Of a stretch of DNA of 64,000 nt, positions 17,874 through 26,365 are shown piece by piece. The DNA is from Pasteurellaceae bacterium RH1A (GTDB lineage: Bacteria > Pseudomonadota > Gammaproteobacteria > Enterobacterales > Pasteurellaceae). The notes under the pieces were generated by a model that worked only from the letters and a program-made list of their open reading frames with translations, ran no database searches and was not told the DNA's origin. The DNA lies in contig CP015195.1 in assembly GCA_012221805.1 (NCBI GenBank), positions 1,039,771 through 1,103,770 on the forward strand, given 5' to 3'. Every line of letters begins with the position of its first letter. Position 1 is the first letter of the stretch. The position numbers and the translations under genes are program-made.

Positions 17874-19625
17874 CTAGTACCCCATGGTTTTGCCTTCTGG
17901 GTTGCGAGGGTCGGAGTAGCCGTAGAAGCCGTCTTCACGGGCTTGGATGATCTGCACACGGCCCATTGGGGCTTTTTCGCTGATCTTATAGCCTTTCTCC
18001 TTCAAAATGGCCAAGGTGTCTGGGCTGAGGCCTTCCTCCACCCGCAATTCATCAGGCAACCATTGGTGGTGAACCCGTGGGGTGACAATGGCTTCAGCAG
18101 GGTTGAGCTTGTGGTCGATGGTGTTGATAACACTTTGCAGCACGGTGGTAATAATTCTTGCCCCGCCTGGGCTGCCGGTGACCAACCAAGGCTTATCATC
18201 TTTCATCACCAGGGTTGGGGTCATGGAGGAAAGTGGGCGTTTTTTGGCCGCAATAGAATTGGCCTCGCCCCCAATCAAGCCAAAGGCATTGGCCACGCCT
18301 GGCTTGGCCGAGAAGTCGTCCATTTCATTGTTGAGTAGGATGCCCGTGCCTTCCGCCACAATGCCGCTGCCAAAGTTGAGGTTGAGGGTATAGGTCACGG
18401 CCACGGCATTGCCGTTTTTGTCCATCACGGAATAGTGGGTGGTTTGGTCGCTTTCATAAGGCTGAGGTTGGCCAGGCTTGATTTCACTGGATGGACGAAC
18501 CTGGTTCGGGTCGATTTTGCCAGCTAATTCATCGGCGTATTTTTTGGAGGTTAAGCCCGCAGCCGGCACCTTAACGAAATCTGGGTCGCCCAAGTATTCG
18601 GAGCGGTCGGCATAGGCCAATTTCATGGCTTCGGCCATGTGGTGGATGGTTTTGGCACTGTTGAGGCCGTAGTCAGCCAGCGGATAGCGTTCAAGCATAT
18701 TGAGGATTTGTACTAGGTGGATCCCGCCCGAGCTTGGTGGTGGCATGGTAACCACCTTGTAGCCCCGATATTGGCCCTCAATCGGTGCACGCTCTATGGC
18801 TTGATAGCCCTTCATATCTTCAAGGCTAATCAGGCCTTTGTGTTTTTCCATTTCGGCCACAATTTTTTGGGCAATATCGCCTTCATAAAAGGCCTTGGCT
18901 CCGTCTTTGGCAATGAGTTTTAAGGATTGAGCCAGATCAGCCTGCACCAAGAGATCGCCCTCTTTGAGTACTTCGCCATTTTTAAAGAAAATGGCCTTGG
19001 AGCTTTCCCATTTGCCCAAATTATCGGTTTCAGCTGCTAGGGTCTTGGCCAGGGCAGGGCCAACAATAAAGCCTTCTTCGGCCAGCTTGATGGCCGGTTC
19101 AATCACTTCAGCCAGGCTCATGGTTCCCCATTTTTTCAGGGCATATTCCATGCCTGCCACCGTGCCAGGCACGCCGACTGCAAAATGGGTGTAGAGGGAA
19201 CGGCCGTCAATCACCTTGCCCTCTTGGTCTAGGTACATATCACGGCTGGCCTTGAGCGGCGCTACTTCACGGAAATCGACCGAGAAATTCTTGCCCGACT
19301 GGGCATCGTGCAGGACCATAAAGCCGCCCCCGCCGATATTACCCGCATTTGGCAGTACAACCGCCAGGGCAAAGCCCACAGCCACACTGGCATCTACCGC
19401 ATTGCCGCCCCGTTTTAAGATTTCCAGGCCGACCGCTGTTGCCAAGTGTTGCTCACTGGCCACCATGCCATTTTTGGCATAAACGGGGTGGAAGATGTCC
19501 TTACTGCTGTCGTAACGAATGGCCGCTTGCTCAGTGGCAGACGGCATAGCAGGGGCATTGGCGAAAGCCGTTGCCGCCCCCAAAATCAGGGCTGCAACCA
19601 GGCTCTTTTTAGCAAATTTTTTCAT
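17874..19625 (-). CDS. ggt: Gamma-glutamyltranspeptidase
   Basis: Periplasmic Ntn-hydrolase that cleaves glutathione and other gamma-glutamyl compounds, giving cysteinylglycine and glutamate. The 583-residue proenzyme has a signal peptide ending near AFANA, and the autoprocessing/nucleophile threonine in DQTTHYSVMD (about residue 394). The glycine-rich substrate loop includes PLSSMTPTLV and TGSPGGARI. A consensus CRP site is 84 bp upstream. The TAG stop lies in the CTAG flanking the MITE-like element, so the last residues (KTMGY) may have been set by that insertion. Confidence 0.97.
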   Translation of the reverse strand: MKKFAKKSLVAALILGAATAFANAPAMPSATEQAAIRYDSSKDIFHPVYAKNGMVASEQHLATAVGLEILKRGGNAVDASVAVGFALAVVLPNAGNIGGGGFMVLHDAQSGKNFSVDFREVAPLKASRDMYLDQEGKVIDGRSLYTHFAVGVPGTVAGMEYALKKWGTMSLAEVIEPAIKLAEEGFIVGPALAKTLAAETDNLGKWESSKAIFFKNGEVLKEGDLLVQADLAQSLKLIAKDGAKAFYEGDIAQKIVAEMEKHKGLISLEDMKGYQAIERAPIEGQYRGYKVVTMPPPSSGGIHLVQILNMLERYPLADYGLNSAKTIHHMAEAMKLAYADRSEYLGDPDFVKVPAAGLTSKKYADELAGKIDPNQVRPSSEIKPGQPQPYESDQTTHYSVMDKNGNAVAVTYTLNLNFGSGIVAEGTGILLNNEMDDFSAKPGVANAFGLIGGEANSIAAKKRPLSSMTPTLVMKDDKPWLVTGSPGGARIITTVLQSVINTIDHKLNPAEAIVTPRVHHQWLPDELRVEEGLSPDTLAILKEKGYKISEKAPMGRVQIIQAREDGFYGYSDPRNPEGKTMGY

Positions 19626-19708
19626 TGTTCCTCCTTTTTGAAAGTGCCCTTGAGAGTAGCGAAATCCCTGTAGAAAAACAATAACATTTCATTAACATTT
19701 TTCTAAAA

Positions 19709-19724
19709 TGTGATCATCATCACA
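19709..19724. promoter_or_regulatory. CRP-cAMP site upstream of ggt
   Basis: TGTGATCATCATCACA is a perfect TGTGA-N6-TCACA palindrome 84 bp before the ggt start codon, a good position for class I/II activation. Implies that glutathione breakdown is under carbon catabolite control. Confidence 0.8.
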
Positions 19725-19805
19725 TTGCTTTTTCAAGAGAGGATTTGCAAAAAAGAAGGAATTTTTTACCGCTTGTTGGCTTATTGAAACCTTAAATTGC
19801 CCTGA

Positions 19806-20042
19806 TTGCCCAATTCGCCCATTGAAATCATCGCCGACAGCACCCGTCAGGGCCTGGGCATTGGGCGGATTTTTGAAGTGAATATGGCGCAATTTACTGA
19901 TAAGGACGACTTTATCCCCATTCTCAAACGCCACTGGCGACAATATCCGCCCCTTTATCTCTATTATGTGCAGACCCAACACCGCCCACAGAAGGTGCAG
20001 GTGGTGATTGAGTTTTTGTTGGAGAAGAGTGGGCAGGGCTAG
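19806..20042 (+). pseudogene. Remnant of a LysR-family regulator (C-terminal part)
   Basis: Only about 78 codons remain, starting directly after an in-frame TGA at 19803. The peptide has the usual end of a LysR effector domain: RQGLGIGRIFEV, then LKRHWRQYPPLYLYYVQTQHRPQKVQVVIEFLLEK. No HTH or upstream half is present. A Bro-N gene copy begins 130 bp downstream. Confidence 0.7.
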
Positions 20043-20091
20043 ATTTAGCAATACCCAAACAATAATTGTGATCCTGATCGAAAAATTAAAC

Positions 20092-20110
20092 ATCCAGTAT
20101 TGAACTGGAT
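20092..20110. promoter_or_regulatory. Palindromic operator of the Bro-N gene
   Basis: ATCCAGTATTGAACTGGAT, an inverted repeat of ATCCAGT around 5 bp, 62 bp before the start codon. The same sequence with one change occurs at 29294-29312 before another Bro-N gene, and both are preceded by GATCNNGATCG-AAAATTA. Shared position and sequence imply a common regulator. Confidence 0.65.
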
Positions 20111-20171
20111 AAAAAGATGATTATACTAGCCCTATAAAACTGACAATAAAACCAGTATTAAAAGGCGAAAA

Positions 20172-20477
20172 ATGAGTGAAATTAAGTTGTTTGAAGAACA
20201 GAAAGTACGGTCAATTTGGGACGAAGATCAGGAAAAATGGTATTTTTCCATTGTGGATGTGGTTGCTATTTTAACGGAAAGTGTTGATCCAACCGCATAT
20301 TGGTGTAAGCTCAAACAACGTCTCAAGGTAGAAGGTAATGAAACCGTGACAAATTGTCACGGGTTGAAATTACTTAGGGACAAATTGTCCCCAAGTAAGT
20401 ATGTTGACATATCAGACAAAGCACAGCCGTTTTGCAAAATTTCTCGCAAAATCGACCGCTTGTCCTTACCAGTGTAA
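20172..20477 (+). pseudogene. Truncated Bro-N domain gene
   Basis: The first 85 codons match the N-terminus of the two full-length Bro-N proteins at 29369 and 30219 (MSEIKLFEEQKVRSIWDED...). After DISDKAQ the frame runs into an uptake-signal terminator (GCCGTTTTGC...GACCGCTTG) and stops, so about 180 residues are missing. The fragment contains two DNA palindromes, at 20344-20362 and 20373-20395. The overlap with the 3' end of the nitroreductase gene suggests a deletion junction. Confidence 0.75.
20339..20371. repeat. 33-bp repeat with palindrome, copy 1
   Basis: TGAAACCGTGACAAATTGTC continuing to ACGGGTTGAAATT, identical to 22224-22256. Its core CCGTGACAA-A-TTGTCACGG is a perfect palindrome lying inside the truncated Bro-N gene, where it encodes ETVTNCHGLK. 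Confidence 0.8.
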
Positions 20478-21140
20478 CACCGCAGATTCTTCCACAGGCA
20501 CACGCCCTAGGTGTTTTTTATTCTGCTGAGCATCCCAATCTGGGTGGCCGAAGGCGATGCCGTGTAGTAGCTTGTAATTTTCAGGTACGCCCAATTCACG
20601 GCGAATATCATCGGCAAACATCGATAAAAAGAGCATTGGAATACCGCCAAAACCACGAGCCGTTAAAGAGAGTAGGAAGGTTTGCGAATACATACCAACG
20701 TCGCTGGCAAGATTTACATCGTGGTTATCAATGCTTGGCATAAATAAAAAGGCCATATGTGCCGCACCGTAGCCTGTGATGTTTTGTTCAATGACAGGCT
20801 GACGGCCTGCCTTGTCTTCACGGGATACGCCAAAGCTGGTGGTAAAGACATGGGCATATTGCTCACGCCAGCGTGGCTCATAAATGCCTGTGTACTTCAT
20901 CTGGTTAAATTCAAAGTCAGGGCTGAATTTACCTTCCGCAAAACGTTCAGCAAAGATCTTATGCAAACGCTGTAAGGTTTCGCCTGATGCAATATGCACC
21001 AGCCAAGGCTGGGTATTACAGGCGGACGGGGCATTTTGAGCATCAGCTAAAATTTGTTTGATTTCACTTTCTGTCATCGGGGTCGGCAGAAATTTGCGGA
21101 TGGATTGACGGGTTTTTACCGTGGTTTCAAAATCTAACAT
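20466..21140 (-). CDS. Nitroreductase family protein
   Basis: FMN-dependent NAD(P)H oxidoreductase of the nitroreductase superfamily, 224 residues. Typical elements are the FMN-phosphate binding start (VKTRQSIRKFLPTPM), the substrate-contact segment APSACNTQPW and the C-terminal GIAFGHPD (GxGxPD-type). A LysR gene lies divergently 185 bp away and probably controls it. The physiological substrate cannot be read from sequence (quinones, nitroaromatics and chlorinated compounds are known for the family). Confidence 0.9.
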   Translation of the reverse strand: MLDFETTVKTRQSIRKFLPTPMTESEIKQILADAQNAPSACNTQPWLVHIASGETLQRLHKIFAERFAEGKFSPDFEFNQMKYTGIYEPRWREQYAHVFTTSFGVSREDKAGRQPVIEQNITGYGAAHMAFLFMPSIDNHDVNLASDVGMYSQTFLLSLTARGFGGIPMLFLSMFADDIRRELGVPENYKLLHGIAFGHPDWDAQQNKKHLGRVPVEESAVLHW

Positions 21141-21325
21141 TGTTTTTTCCTTTCTTCTGAAATGTCTTGATGGCGGCTATTCTAGCTCTTAAAAACAGAT
21201 GGATGAATAGTCAAAAGTGGGAAGATGATTTTCATATTTGGAAAGCTAAGCCTGGCCGTATTTTTCTTGAATATGAAATGCCTAACTCTTAAAATAAGGC
21301 AACTCTTAGCAAATATGGAAAGACT

Positions 21326-22198
21326 ATGAACCTAAACGCCCTTCGTCTCTTTGTTTCTGTCGTCCAAGATGGCAGCTTGTCCAAAACGGCCGAACGCCTG
21401 TCTGTGCCCATTGCTACCATCAGCCGTCAGATTGTCGATCTGGAAAAATCCCTGAAAATTCAACTCTTTGACCGCCAGAAAACGGGGGTGAAACCCACTG
21501 TGGCTGGGCAGAAACTCTATGAGCAGGTCTATCAAAGTATGGATAATTTGCTGCAGGTTGAGCAGGCTTTTGGTGAAAGTTCTGACGAATTGAGTGGAAA
21601 ATTGCGGATTTCCACCAGTGCCGGGGCGGAAAAAATTTGGGGCTGGATTGATGAGTTTTGTGCCCTGTATCCGCAGGTCAGCGTGAATTTGCAGGTAACC
21701 GACCGCCTGTTGGATTTGGTGGAAGATGGCATTGATTTCGCCTTTCGCAGTGGCGATTTACACACCGACAATGTGGTCGCCAAACGGGTGATGACCGCCC
21801 GAGCCAAATGGCTGGCCCATCCTGATCTGCTGGCACGTTTCGGCAGGCCCCAAAGCCCGGCTGATTTGGTCAAGTTCCCCTTGGTCGCCTGGACTAAGGG
21901 CGATCAAAAAACCGCCCAAATCCCAATGGGCAAGAAGATCCTGTCCCTGCCCTATGCCTTTGCATCCAACGATATGTACGCCATCATCTACGCCATCAAA
22001 AGCGGGCGGGGTCTGGGCCTGTTAGATGAAAACTTCGCCAACCGCCTAATTCAAGAAAATGGACTGATCGAAGTCTTGCCAGACCACCCAATGGACGACT
22101 ACCCTGTGCATTTGATCTACCTAAGACACCGCCACCAGTCAGCGGTAATGCGGGCTTTTTTGGATTTTATTGATAGCAAGGTGGCTGGGGCTTTATAG
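21326..22198 (+). CDS. LysR-family transcriptional regulator
   Basis: A 290-residue regulator with an N-terminal winged HTH (LRLFVSVVQDGSLSKTAERLSVPIATISRQIVDLEKSLKIQLFDR) and a periplasmic-binding-fold effector domain. Placed divergently from the nitroreductase gene with a 185-bp shared promoter region, so that gene is the probable target. The AATATGGAAAG and TTTTCATATTTGGAAAG elements near 21225-21320 might be part of its binding site, but no clear T-N11-A palindrome was fixed. Confidence 0.92.
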   Translation: MNLNALRLFVSVVQDGSLSKTAERLSVPIATISRQIVDLEKSLKIQLFDRQKTGVKPTVAGQKLYEQVYQSMDNLLQVEQAFGESSDELSGKLRISTSAGAEKIWGWIDEFCALYPQVSVNLQVTDRLLDLVEDGIDFAFRSGDLHTDNVVAKRVMTARAKWLAHPDLLARFGRPQSPADLVKFPLVAWTKGDQKTAQIPMGKKILSLPYAFASNDMYAIIYAIKSGRGLGLLDENFANRLIQENGLIEVLPDHPMDDYPVHLIYLRHRHQSAVMRAFLDFIDSKVAGAL

Positions 22199-22223
22199 GA
22201 CGCTGGAATAACTTGGATGAATT

Positions 22224-22256
22224 TGAAACCGTGACAAATTGTCACGGGTTGAAATT
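22224..22256. repeat. 33-bp repeat with palindrome, copy 2
   Basis: Exact copy of 20339-20371, here in the spacer after the LysR gene and followed by a degenerate inverted-USS hairpin (22277-22320). No Bro-N coding context remains around it. Confidence 0.8.
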
Positions 22257-22395
22257 GTCTACTGCAAACAGCAAAGAGCGGTCGTTTTGCAAAATCTTTC
22301 ACAAAAACAACCACTTGCTGTTTATCACAAGCCATTTGACAAGCCCTGACTGCTCGCCCAGAATGATTGATATTGCTAAGGACTAATTCAAAAAG

Positions 22396-23049
22396 ATGAC
22401 CACACTTGAACCAGAACAACGCCTAGAAGTTGCCGCCACCTTGACCTTTCTTGGCGGCTTTATCGACAGCTATACCTATTTAAATTTCGACCGAGCCATC
22501 CCCTTAACACAAACGGGCAATGTGCTTTTTCTCACCCACGATTTTGTTGAACAAAATTGGACAGGGGCAGGAGTTAAGCTTGCCAGCCTGATTAGCTTTA
22601 TTATCGGCATTGCCCTGGCTCGTTGGGTCAGCCACAAAATGCAGGGCCGGTTTTGGCAGCCTGTGATTTTAAGCCTATTTGCCCTTTTGAGCCTGCTGGC
22701 TTATGCCCTAATCAGCCTAGCCCAGCCGATTTTGGTCTTAATTCCGCTGGCCCTTGGACTGGCCTTGACGACAGGGTCCTTTACCAAGGTCAATAACCAG
22801 GCTTTTAACGATTCCTTTACCACCGGCAATATCAAAAAAGCTGTCTTTCATTGGAGCAATTATTGCCTGTCTAAAGCCCCACAGGAAAGGAGCATTGCTG
22901 GCATTTTTACCCTGCTCGCCCTTGCCTTTATTTCGGGAGCGGTTACTTCAGCCTACCTACAACCCCTGCTTGCTGCCGAAACCCTGCTTATTGCTCCCCT
23001 AATAAGTCTCTTACTGGCAGCTTACTTGGCCTATTTGAAAGGAAGGTAG
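22396..23049 (+). CDS. YoaK / DUF1275 family membrane protein
   Basis: Integral membrane protein of 217 residues with about six helices. The start (AATLTFLGGFIDSYTYLNF, then QTGNVLFL) is the signature of DUF1275, and GSFTKVNNQAF...FTTGNIKKA repeats the motif in the second half, implying an internally duplicated fold. Transport has been proposed for the family but no substrate is established. Preceded by remnants of repeats and followed by an inverted-USS terminator. Confidence 0.85.
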   Translation: MTTLEPEQRLEVAATLTFLGGFIDSYTYLNFDRAIPLTQTGNVLFLTHDFVEQNWTGAGVKLASLISFIIGIALARWVSHKMQGRFWQPVILSLFALLSLLAYALISLAQPILVLIPLALGLALTTGSFTKVNNQAFNDSFTTGNIKKAVFHWSNYCLSKAPQERSIAGIFTLLALAFISGAVTSAYLQPLLAAETLLIAPLISLLLAAYLAYLKGR

Positions 23050-23071
23050 TCTAGGAAAGGTAAAGGGAAAT

Positions 23072-23116
23072 CAAGTACGGTCGTTTTGCAAGAATTTTGA
23101 CAAAAACGACCGCTTG
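23072..23116. terminator. Inverted-USS terminator between convergent genes
   Basis: CAAGTACGGTCGTTTTGC and its near complement CAAAAACGACCGCTTGCT form a long stem between the DUF1275 gene and the convergent hydrolase gene. One arm has a degraded core (TACGG for AGCGG). Confidence 0.7.
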
Positions 23117-23122
23117 CTCTGC

Positions 23123-24250
23123 TTATTTCAAATTCTTCTTAAAGAACTCATCAAACTTGTCGTAAGGCACCTTGCCAGCGGCATCATCATAGAGATCTAC
23201 GTGAGTGGCGTTTGGTACGATGTAAAGTTCCTTATCTTTTGAGCCCAGTGAGGCAAAGGCTTCTTCCGCAAAGTAGCGTGAATGGGCATTTTCGCCGTGA
23301 ACCACCAGGGCTGGGGTACGCATTTCAGCTGCTCGTTGCAGGATTGGCATATTCAAGAAGGACAAGCCCATTGTTTTTGACCAACCTGCGGTTGAATTGA
23401 CCGAACGAGCGTGGTGGCCACGAGAGGTCTTATAGAAATCCGCATACTCTTTCACAAATTTTGGCGTGTCGGCCGTGTGGGTTTCAGGTGCTGGCAGGTG
23501 GTCGTTGGCTGCGGTATAAGCTAGCTCACCACTTTCTGCATCTGCCCAGCGTTGGGCATTCATTGTTTCCTTCATTTTATAGCGATCTTCTGCGGTCATC
23601 GCTGGTTTACGATCATAGGTGCCTTGGGCGTTCGGGGTGAAGTCGATTTCATAACCCTGAGCCATCACCTTGGTCATATCGTACATTGTAGAAACCGCCA
23701 CGGCTTTGACACGGGTATCGGAAATCGCTGCATTAAGGGCGAAGCCACCCCAGCCACAAATACCTAAAATCCCGATTTGATCACGATTAACGAAATCTTG
23801 TAAGCCTAGGAAATCCACCGCGGCTGAGAAGTCTTCGGTGTTGATGTCTGGGCTGGCAATGTTGCGTGGTTCGCCGCCGCTTTCGCCCGTGTAAGAGCCG
23901 TCAAAGGCAAGAGTGACAAAGCCACGTTCTGCCAAGTGTTGGGCATATAGGCCTGATGATTGTTCCTTCACCGCACCAAATGGGCCACTGACCGCAATGG
24001 CAGGCAATTTGCCCTTGGCATTTTTCGGCACATAGAGATCGCCCACGATGGTAATGCCGTAGCGGTTTTTAAATTGCACCTTGTGGTGTTCGACTTTATC
24101 AGATTGTTTGAAAATCTTATCCCAGTTATTGGTCACTTGCACGGTTTCTACCCCCTTCATTGCGGTGATGTTTACGTCTGCCAAGGCAGATGTACTGAAA
24201 GTCGCTGCCATTGTTGCAGCCAGTAAAGTGGTTTTTAAAAATTTAGTCAT
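23123..24250 (-). CDS. Exported alpha/beta hydrolase (dienelactone-hydrolase-like)
   Basis: The 375-residue protein begins with a signal peptide (to ALA-DV near residue 25) and has an alpha/beta-hydrolase core: oxyanion region VSGPFGAVKEQSSG, nucleophile elbow GICGWGG with cysteine in the usual serine place, and histidine in VPNATHVDLYD. Cysteine nucleophiles are known in dienelactone hydrolases and in the YcjY-like branch. The LysR gene at 24445 is divergent and may regulate it. Substrate unknown; an ester or lactone is likely. Confidence 0.85.
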   Translation of the reverse strand: MTKFLKTTLLAATMAATFSTSALADVNITAMKGVETVQVTNNWDKIFKQSDKVEHHKVQFKNRYGITIVGDLYVPKNAKGKLPAIAVSGPFGAVKEQSSGLYAQHLAERGFVTLAFDGSYTGESGGEPRNIASPDINTEDFSAAVDFLGLQDFVNRDQIGILGICGWGGFALNAAISDTRVKAVAVSTMYDMTKVMAQGYEIDFTPNAQGTYDRKPAMTAEDRYKMKETMNAQRWADAESGELAYTAANDHLPAPETHTADTPKFVKEYADFYKTSRGHHARSVNSTAGWSKTMGLSFLNMPILQRAAEMRTPALVVHGENAHSRYFAEEAFASLGSKDKELYIVPNATHVDLYDDAAGKVPYDKFDEFFKKNLK

Positions 24251-24444
24251 TTGCTTTTCCTTTCTGTAAATGGTTAAAAAGAACAGGCGAATTGCCTTGG
24301 AATGGGGGCATTATAGGCAGGGAATATTGAAAATAAAATTGCTAATTTACGAATAGACTGTTCTTGTTTTGAGAATAATTCTAACGTAAGATGCTTGTAA
24401 ATTTTTTGATTTTGACGACCGCTTGTTGTCTGCCAAGGAAGCCT

Positions 24445-25344
24445 ATGAACAAATTTGATGCTATTCAATACTTCTGTATTGCTGCTGAAACCCAGAATTT
24501 TCGGGAAACAGCCAATCGCTTGGCCATTTCGCCCTCCGTGATCACCCGTGTGATTAACGAGTTAGAAGCCCAACTAGGCGAACAACTCTTTAAACGCAAT
24601 ACACGCAATATCAAGCTCACTGCCTTCGGCGAGGCCTTTTTGCCCAAGGCAGAGCAGTGGTTAAAAGACAGTGAACGGCTCTTTATCAAGGCAAAAGAAC
24701 AGGATGAAATGGCAGGCATTGTGCGGATTACTGTCCCAGCCTGGCGACATAATGATTTGATATTAAAGGCACTTTTTGAAGCCACTGCGCCTTATCCAGA
24801 CTTAATTATTGATTGGCGAGATGATATGAACAAGCTGGATTTGGTAGAACATCGCATAGATATGGGCTTACGCATTGGGCTGGAGCCCAACCATGATTTC
24901 ATCGTGCGAACCATTACGCAAATCGGTGATGTGCTGGTAGCACGCCCCAACCTAATTGCCGAATTGGGGCCGCCACAAGATCTGGAGGACTTTGCCCAGC
25001 GTTACCCTTTTGTAGCGCCCATCAATCCAGCCACCGGCAGGCCTTGGCACTTGCAGCTTAATCCTGAGCAAGCGCTCTTGCCACGCCGCATTAATTTCTA
25101 CCATAGCGAACCTTACAGCGGTTTACAGGCCATTTTAAGTGGCAAGTCAGCTGGGTTGGTCAGCGATTTTATTGCCAAACCCTATCTTGAAAGTGGCGAA
25201 TTGCAGCAGCTTCTTCCTCAAATCCCCATTCAAAAATGGCAGCTCTTTTTATACCGCCCCTATCAAACCGTCACCAGTACAAGGGTGTTAAGGGTGTTTG
25301 ACTTGATGACGGAAATTTTGCATAGGGTCTTCAGGCCTGGCTAG
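24445..25344 (+). CDS. LysR-family transcriptional regulator
   Basis: The ATG at 24445 is chosen because MNKFDAIQYFCIAAETQNFRETANRLAISPSVITRVINELE is a complete LysR HTH; an in-frame start at 24391 would add 18 unlikely residues overlapping a USS. It has 299 residues, with an effector domain of the D-malate/CrgA type (WRDDMNKLDLVEHRIDMGLRIG). Divergent from the exported hydrolase gene, with 194 bp between, which makes that gene the likely target. Confidence 0.92.
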   Translation: MNKFDAIQYFCIAAETQNFRETANRLAISPSVITRVINELEAQLGEQLFKRNTRNIKLTAFGEAFLPKAEQWLKDSERLFIKAKEQDEMAGIVRITVPAWRHNDLILKALFEATAPYPDLIIDWRDDMNKLDLVEHRIDMGLRIGLEPNHDFIVRTITQIGDVLVARPNLIAELGPPQDLEDFAQRYPFVAPINPATGRPWHLQLNPEQALLPRRINFYHSEPYSGLQAILSGKSAGLVSDFIAKPYLESGELQQLLPQIPIQKWQLFLYRPYQTVTSTRVLRVFDLMTEILHRVFRPG

Positions 25345-25403
25345 ATAGAGGGGAAGAGCAAATTAAAGATCTTTGGGTTGCCAGGCCTCAATCTTGAAAG
25401 AAG

Positions 25404-26258
25404 TTATCCAGCACGCAAGCTTTTCTGTACGCCGTAAATGGAAATCAGGGCCAGTGCAAAACCGAGTAGGGCTTTGCCGCCCATGCTTTGCCCTAAGAAC
25501 AACCAGCCAAGTACAAAGGCACAGACTGGGCTGAGTAAGCCGAGTGAGGAGACGGCGGCGGGCGGAAGTTTGTTAATGCCACGAAAATAGAGAAAATAAG
25601 ACAGGACTGCACCAAAGAGGCAGAGATAGAGATAGCCACCGATGTTGGCAAGGCTGAGTCTATCGGGCAGGGTTTCATAGGTGAGTGCCACAGGGACGAG
25701 TACTAGCCCGCCAAGCAACAACTGCCAGCCGGTAAAGGCCAGTATGGAAAGGCTGTGCTGCCATTGTTTGGAAAAATACACCCCCAGTGCCATGGAAAAG
25801 GCCCCGGCCAGGGCGGCCATGATGCCTATGCTGTCAAAGGCAGCCTGTGGCGAAAGTACCAAAAGCCCAATGCCGATCACGCCAAGTGCCGCAGCTCCCC
25901 AGGCCGTTTTGGGCGGCCTTTGCTTGCCAATTAGCCACATGAGTGCCAGCACCATCAAGGTTTGTGTGGAAGAGAGAATGGCCGCCACACCACCTGGCAA
26001 GCGGTAAGCGGCAATAAACAACATGGCCTGGAAAAAGCCAAGATTAAGCACAGCAAGCATGAATAGCTTCAGCCATTCGTTTCGTTTAGGCAGCTCACGA
26101 GTGTAGAGTAGCAGTAGCAAGCCAGCAGGCAGGCAACGCAGGAGGGCCGCAGTAAAGGGGCGGTCGGGCGGCAGAAATTCGGTGGTGACTAGATAGGTGC
26201 TGCCCCAAATCAGCGGTGCCAGAGCAGTGGTGAAAATAATGGCCAAAGGATGGTTCAT
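25404..26258 (-). CDS. EamA-family (DMT) exporter
   Basis: A ten-helix drug/metabolite transporter of 284 residues with two EamA repeats; the first begins PLIWGSTYLVTTEFLPPDRPF and the second near LAFTGWQLLLGG. Such proteins export amino acids, drugs or metabolites. Divergent from a MarR gene, with two palindromic operators between them, so it is probably induced by the MarR ligand. Confidence 0.9.
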   Translation of the reverse strand: MNHPLAIIFTTALAPLIWGSTYLVTTEFLPPDRPFTAALLRCLPAGLLLLLYTRELPKRNEWLKLFMLAVLNLGFFQAMLFIAAYRLPGGVAAILSSTQTLMVLALMWLIGKQRPPKTAWGAAALGVIGIGLLVLSPQAAFDSIGIMAALAGAFSMALGVYFSKQWQHSLSILAFTGWQLLLGGLVLVPVALTYETLPDRLSLANIGGYLYLCLFGAVLSYFLYFRGINKLPPAAVSSLGLLSPVCAFVLGWLFLGQSMGGKALLGFALALISIYGVQKSLRAG

Positions 26259-26365
26259 AATGCTCTCCTTATTCTACTGATTGCACAAGGCGATGAATGC
26301 TTGGCGGATTTTGGGGCTGTTTGTAAACATGATAAACTCCTTTAAAATATAAATAGATTAAATTG

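Larger units (their letters stand above)
16355..17877. mobile_element. MITE-like inverted-repeat element, split by IS481
   Basis: Ends GGTCTGTTGATAATT (from 16359) and AATTATCAACAGTCC (to 17873) are inverted repeats, flanked on both sides by CTAG (16355-16358 and 17874-17877), a 4-bp target duplication. Removing the IS and one 5-bp duplication leaves about 169 bp, whose centre equals the repeat at 1040-1160 and is itself an imperfect palindrome carrying CCGCAAGCGGG and CCGCTTGCGG. No coding capacity. The right CTAG supplies the TAG stop of ggt. Ends and target fit an IS5-group non-autonomous element. Confidence 0.7.

Noticed and set aside
19692..20093. Open frame of 133 codons on the minus strand upstream of ggt
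   Set aside because: The plus strand of the same region shows a LysR C-terminus remnant, which explains the sequence better; the minus-strand peptide has no family features.
23552..24226. Plus-strand frames within the exported hydrolase gene
   Set aside because: Shadows of the minus-strand coding sequence without start signals or domains.
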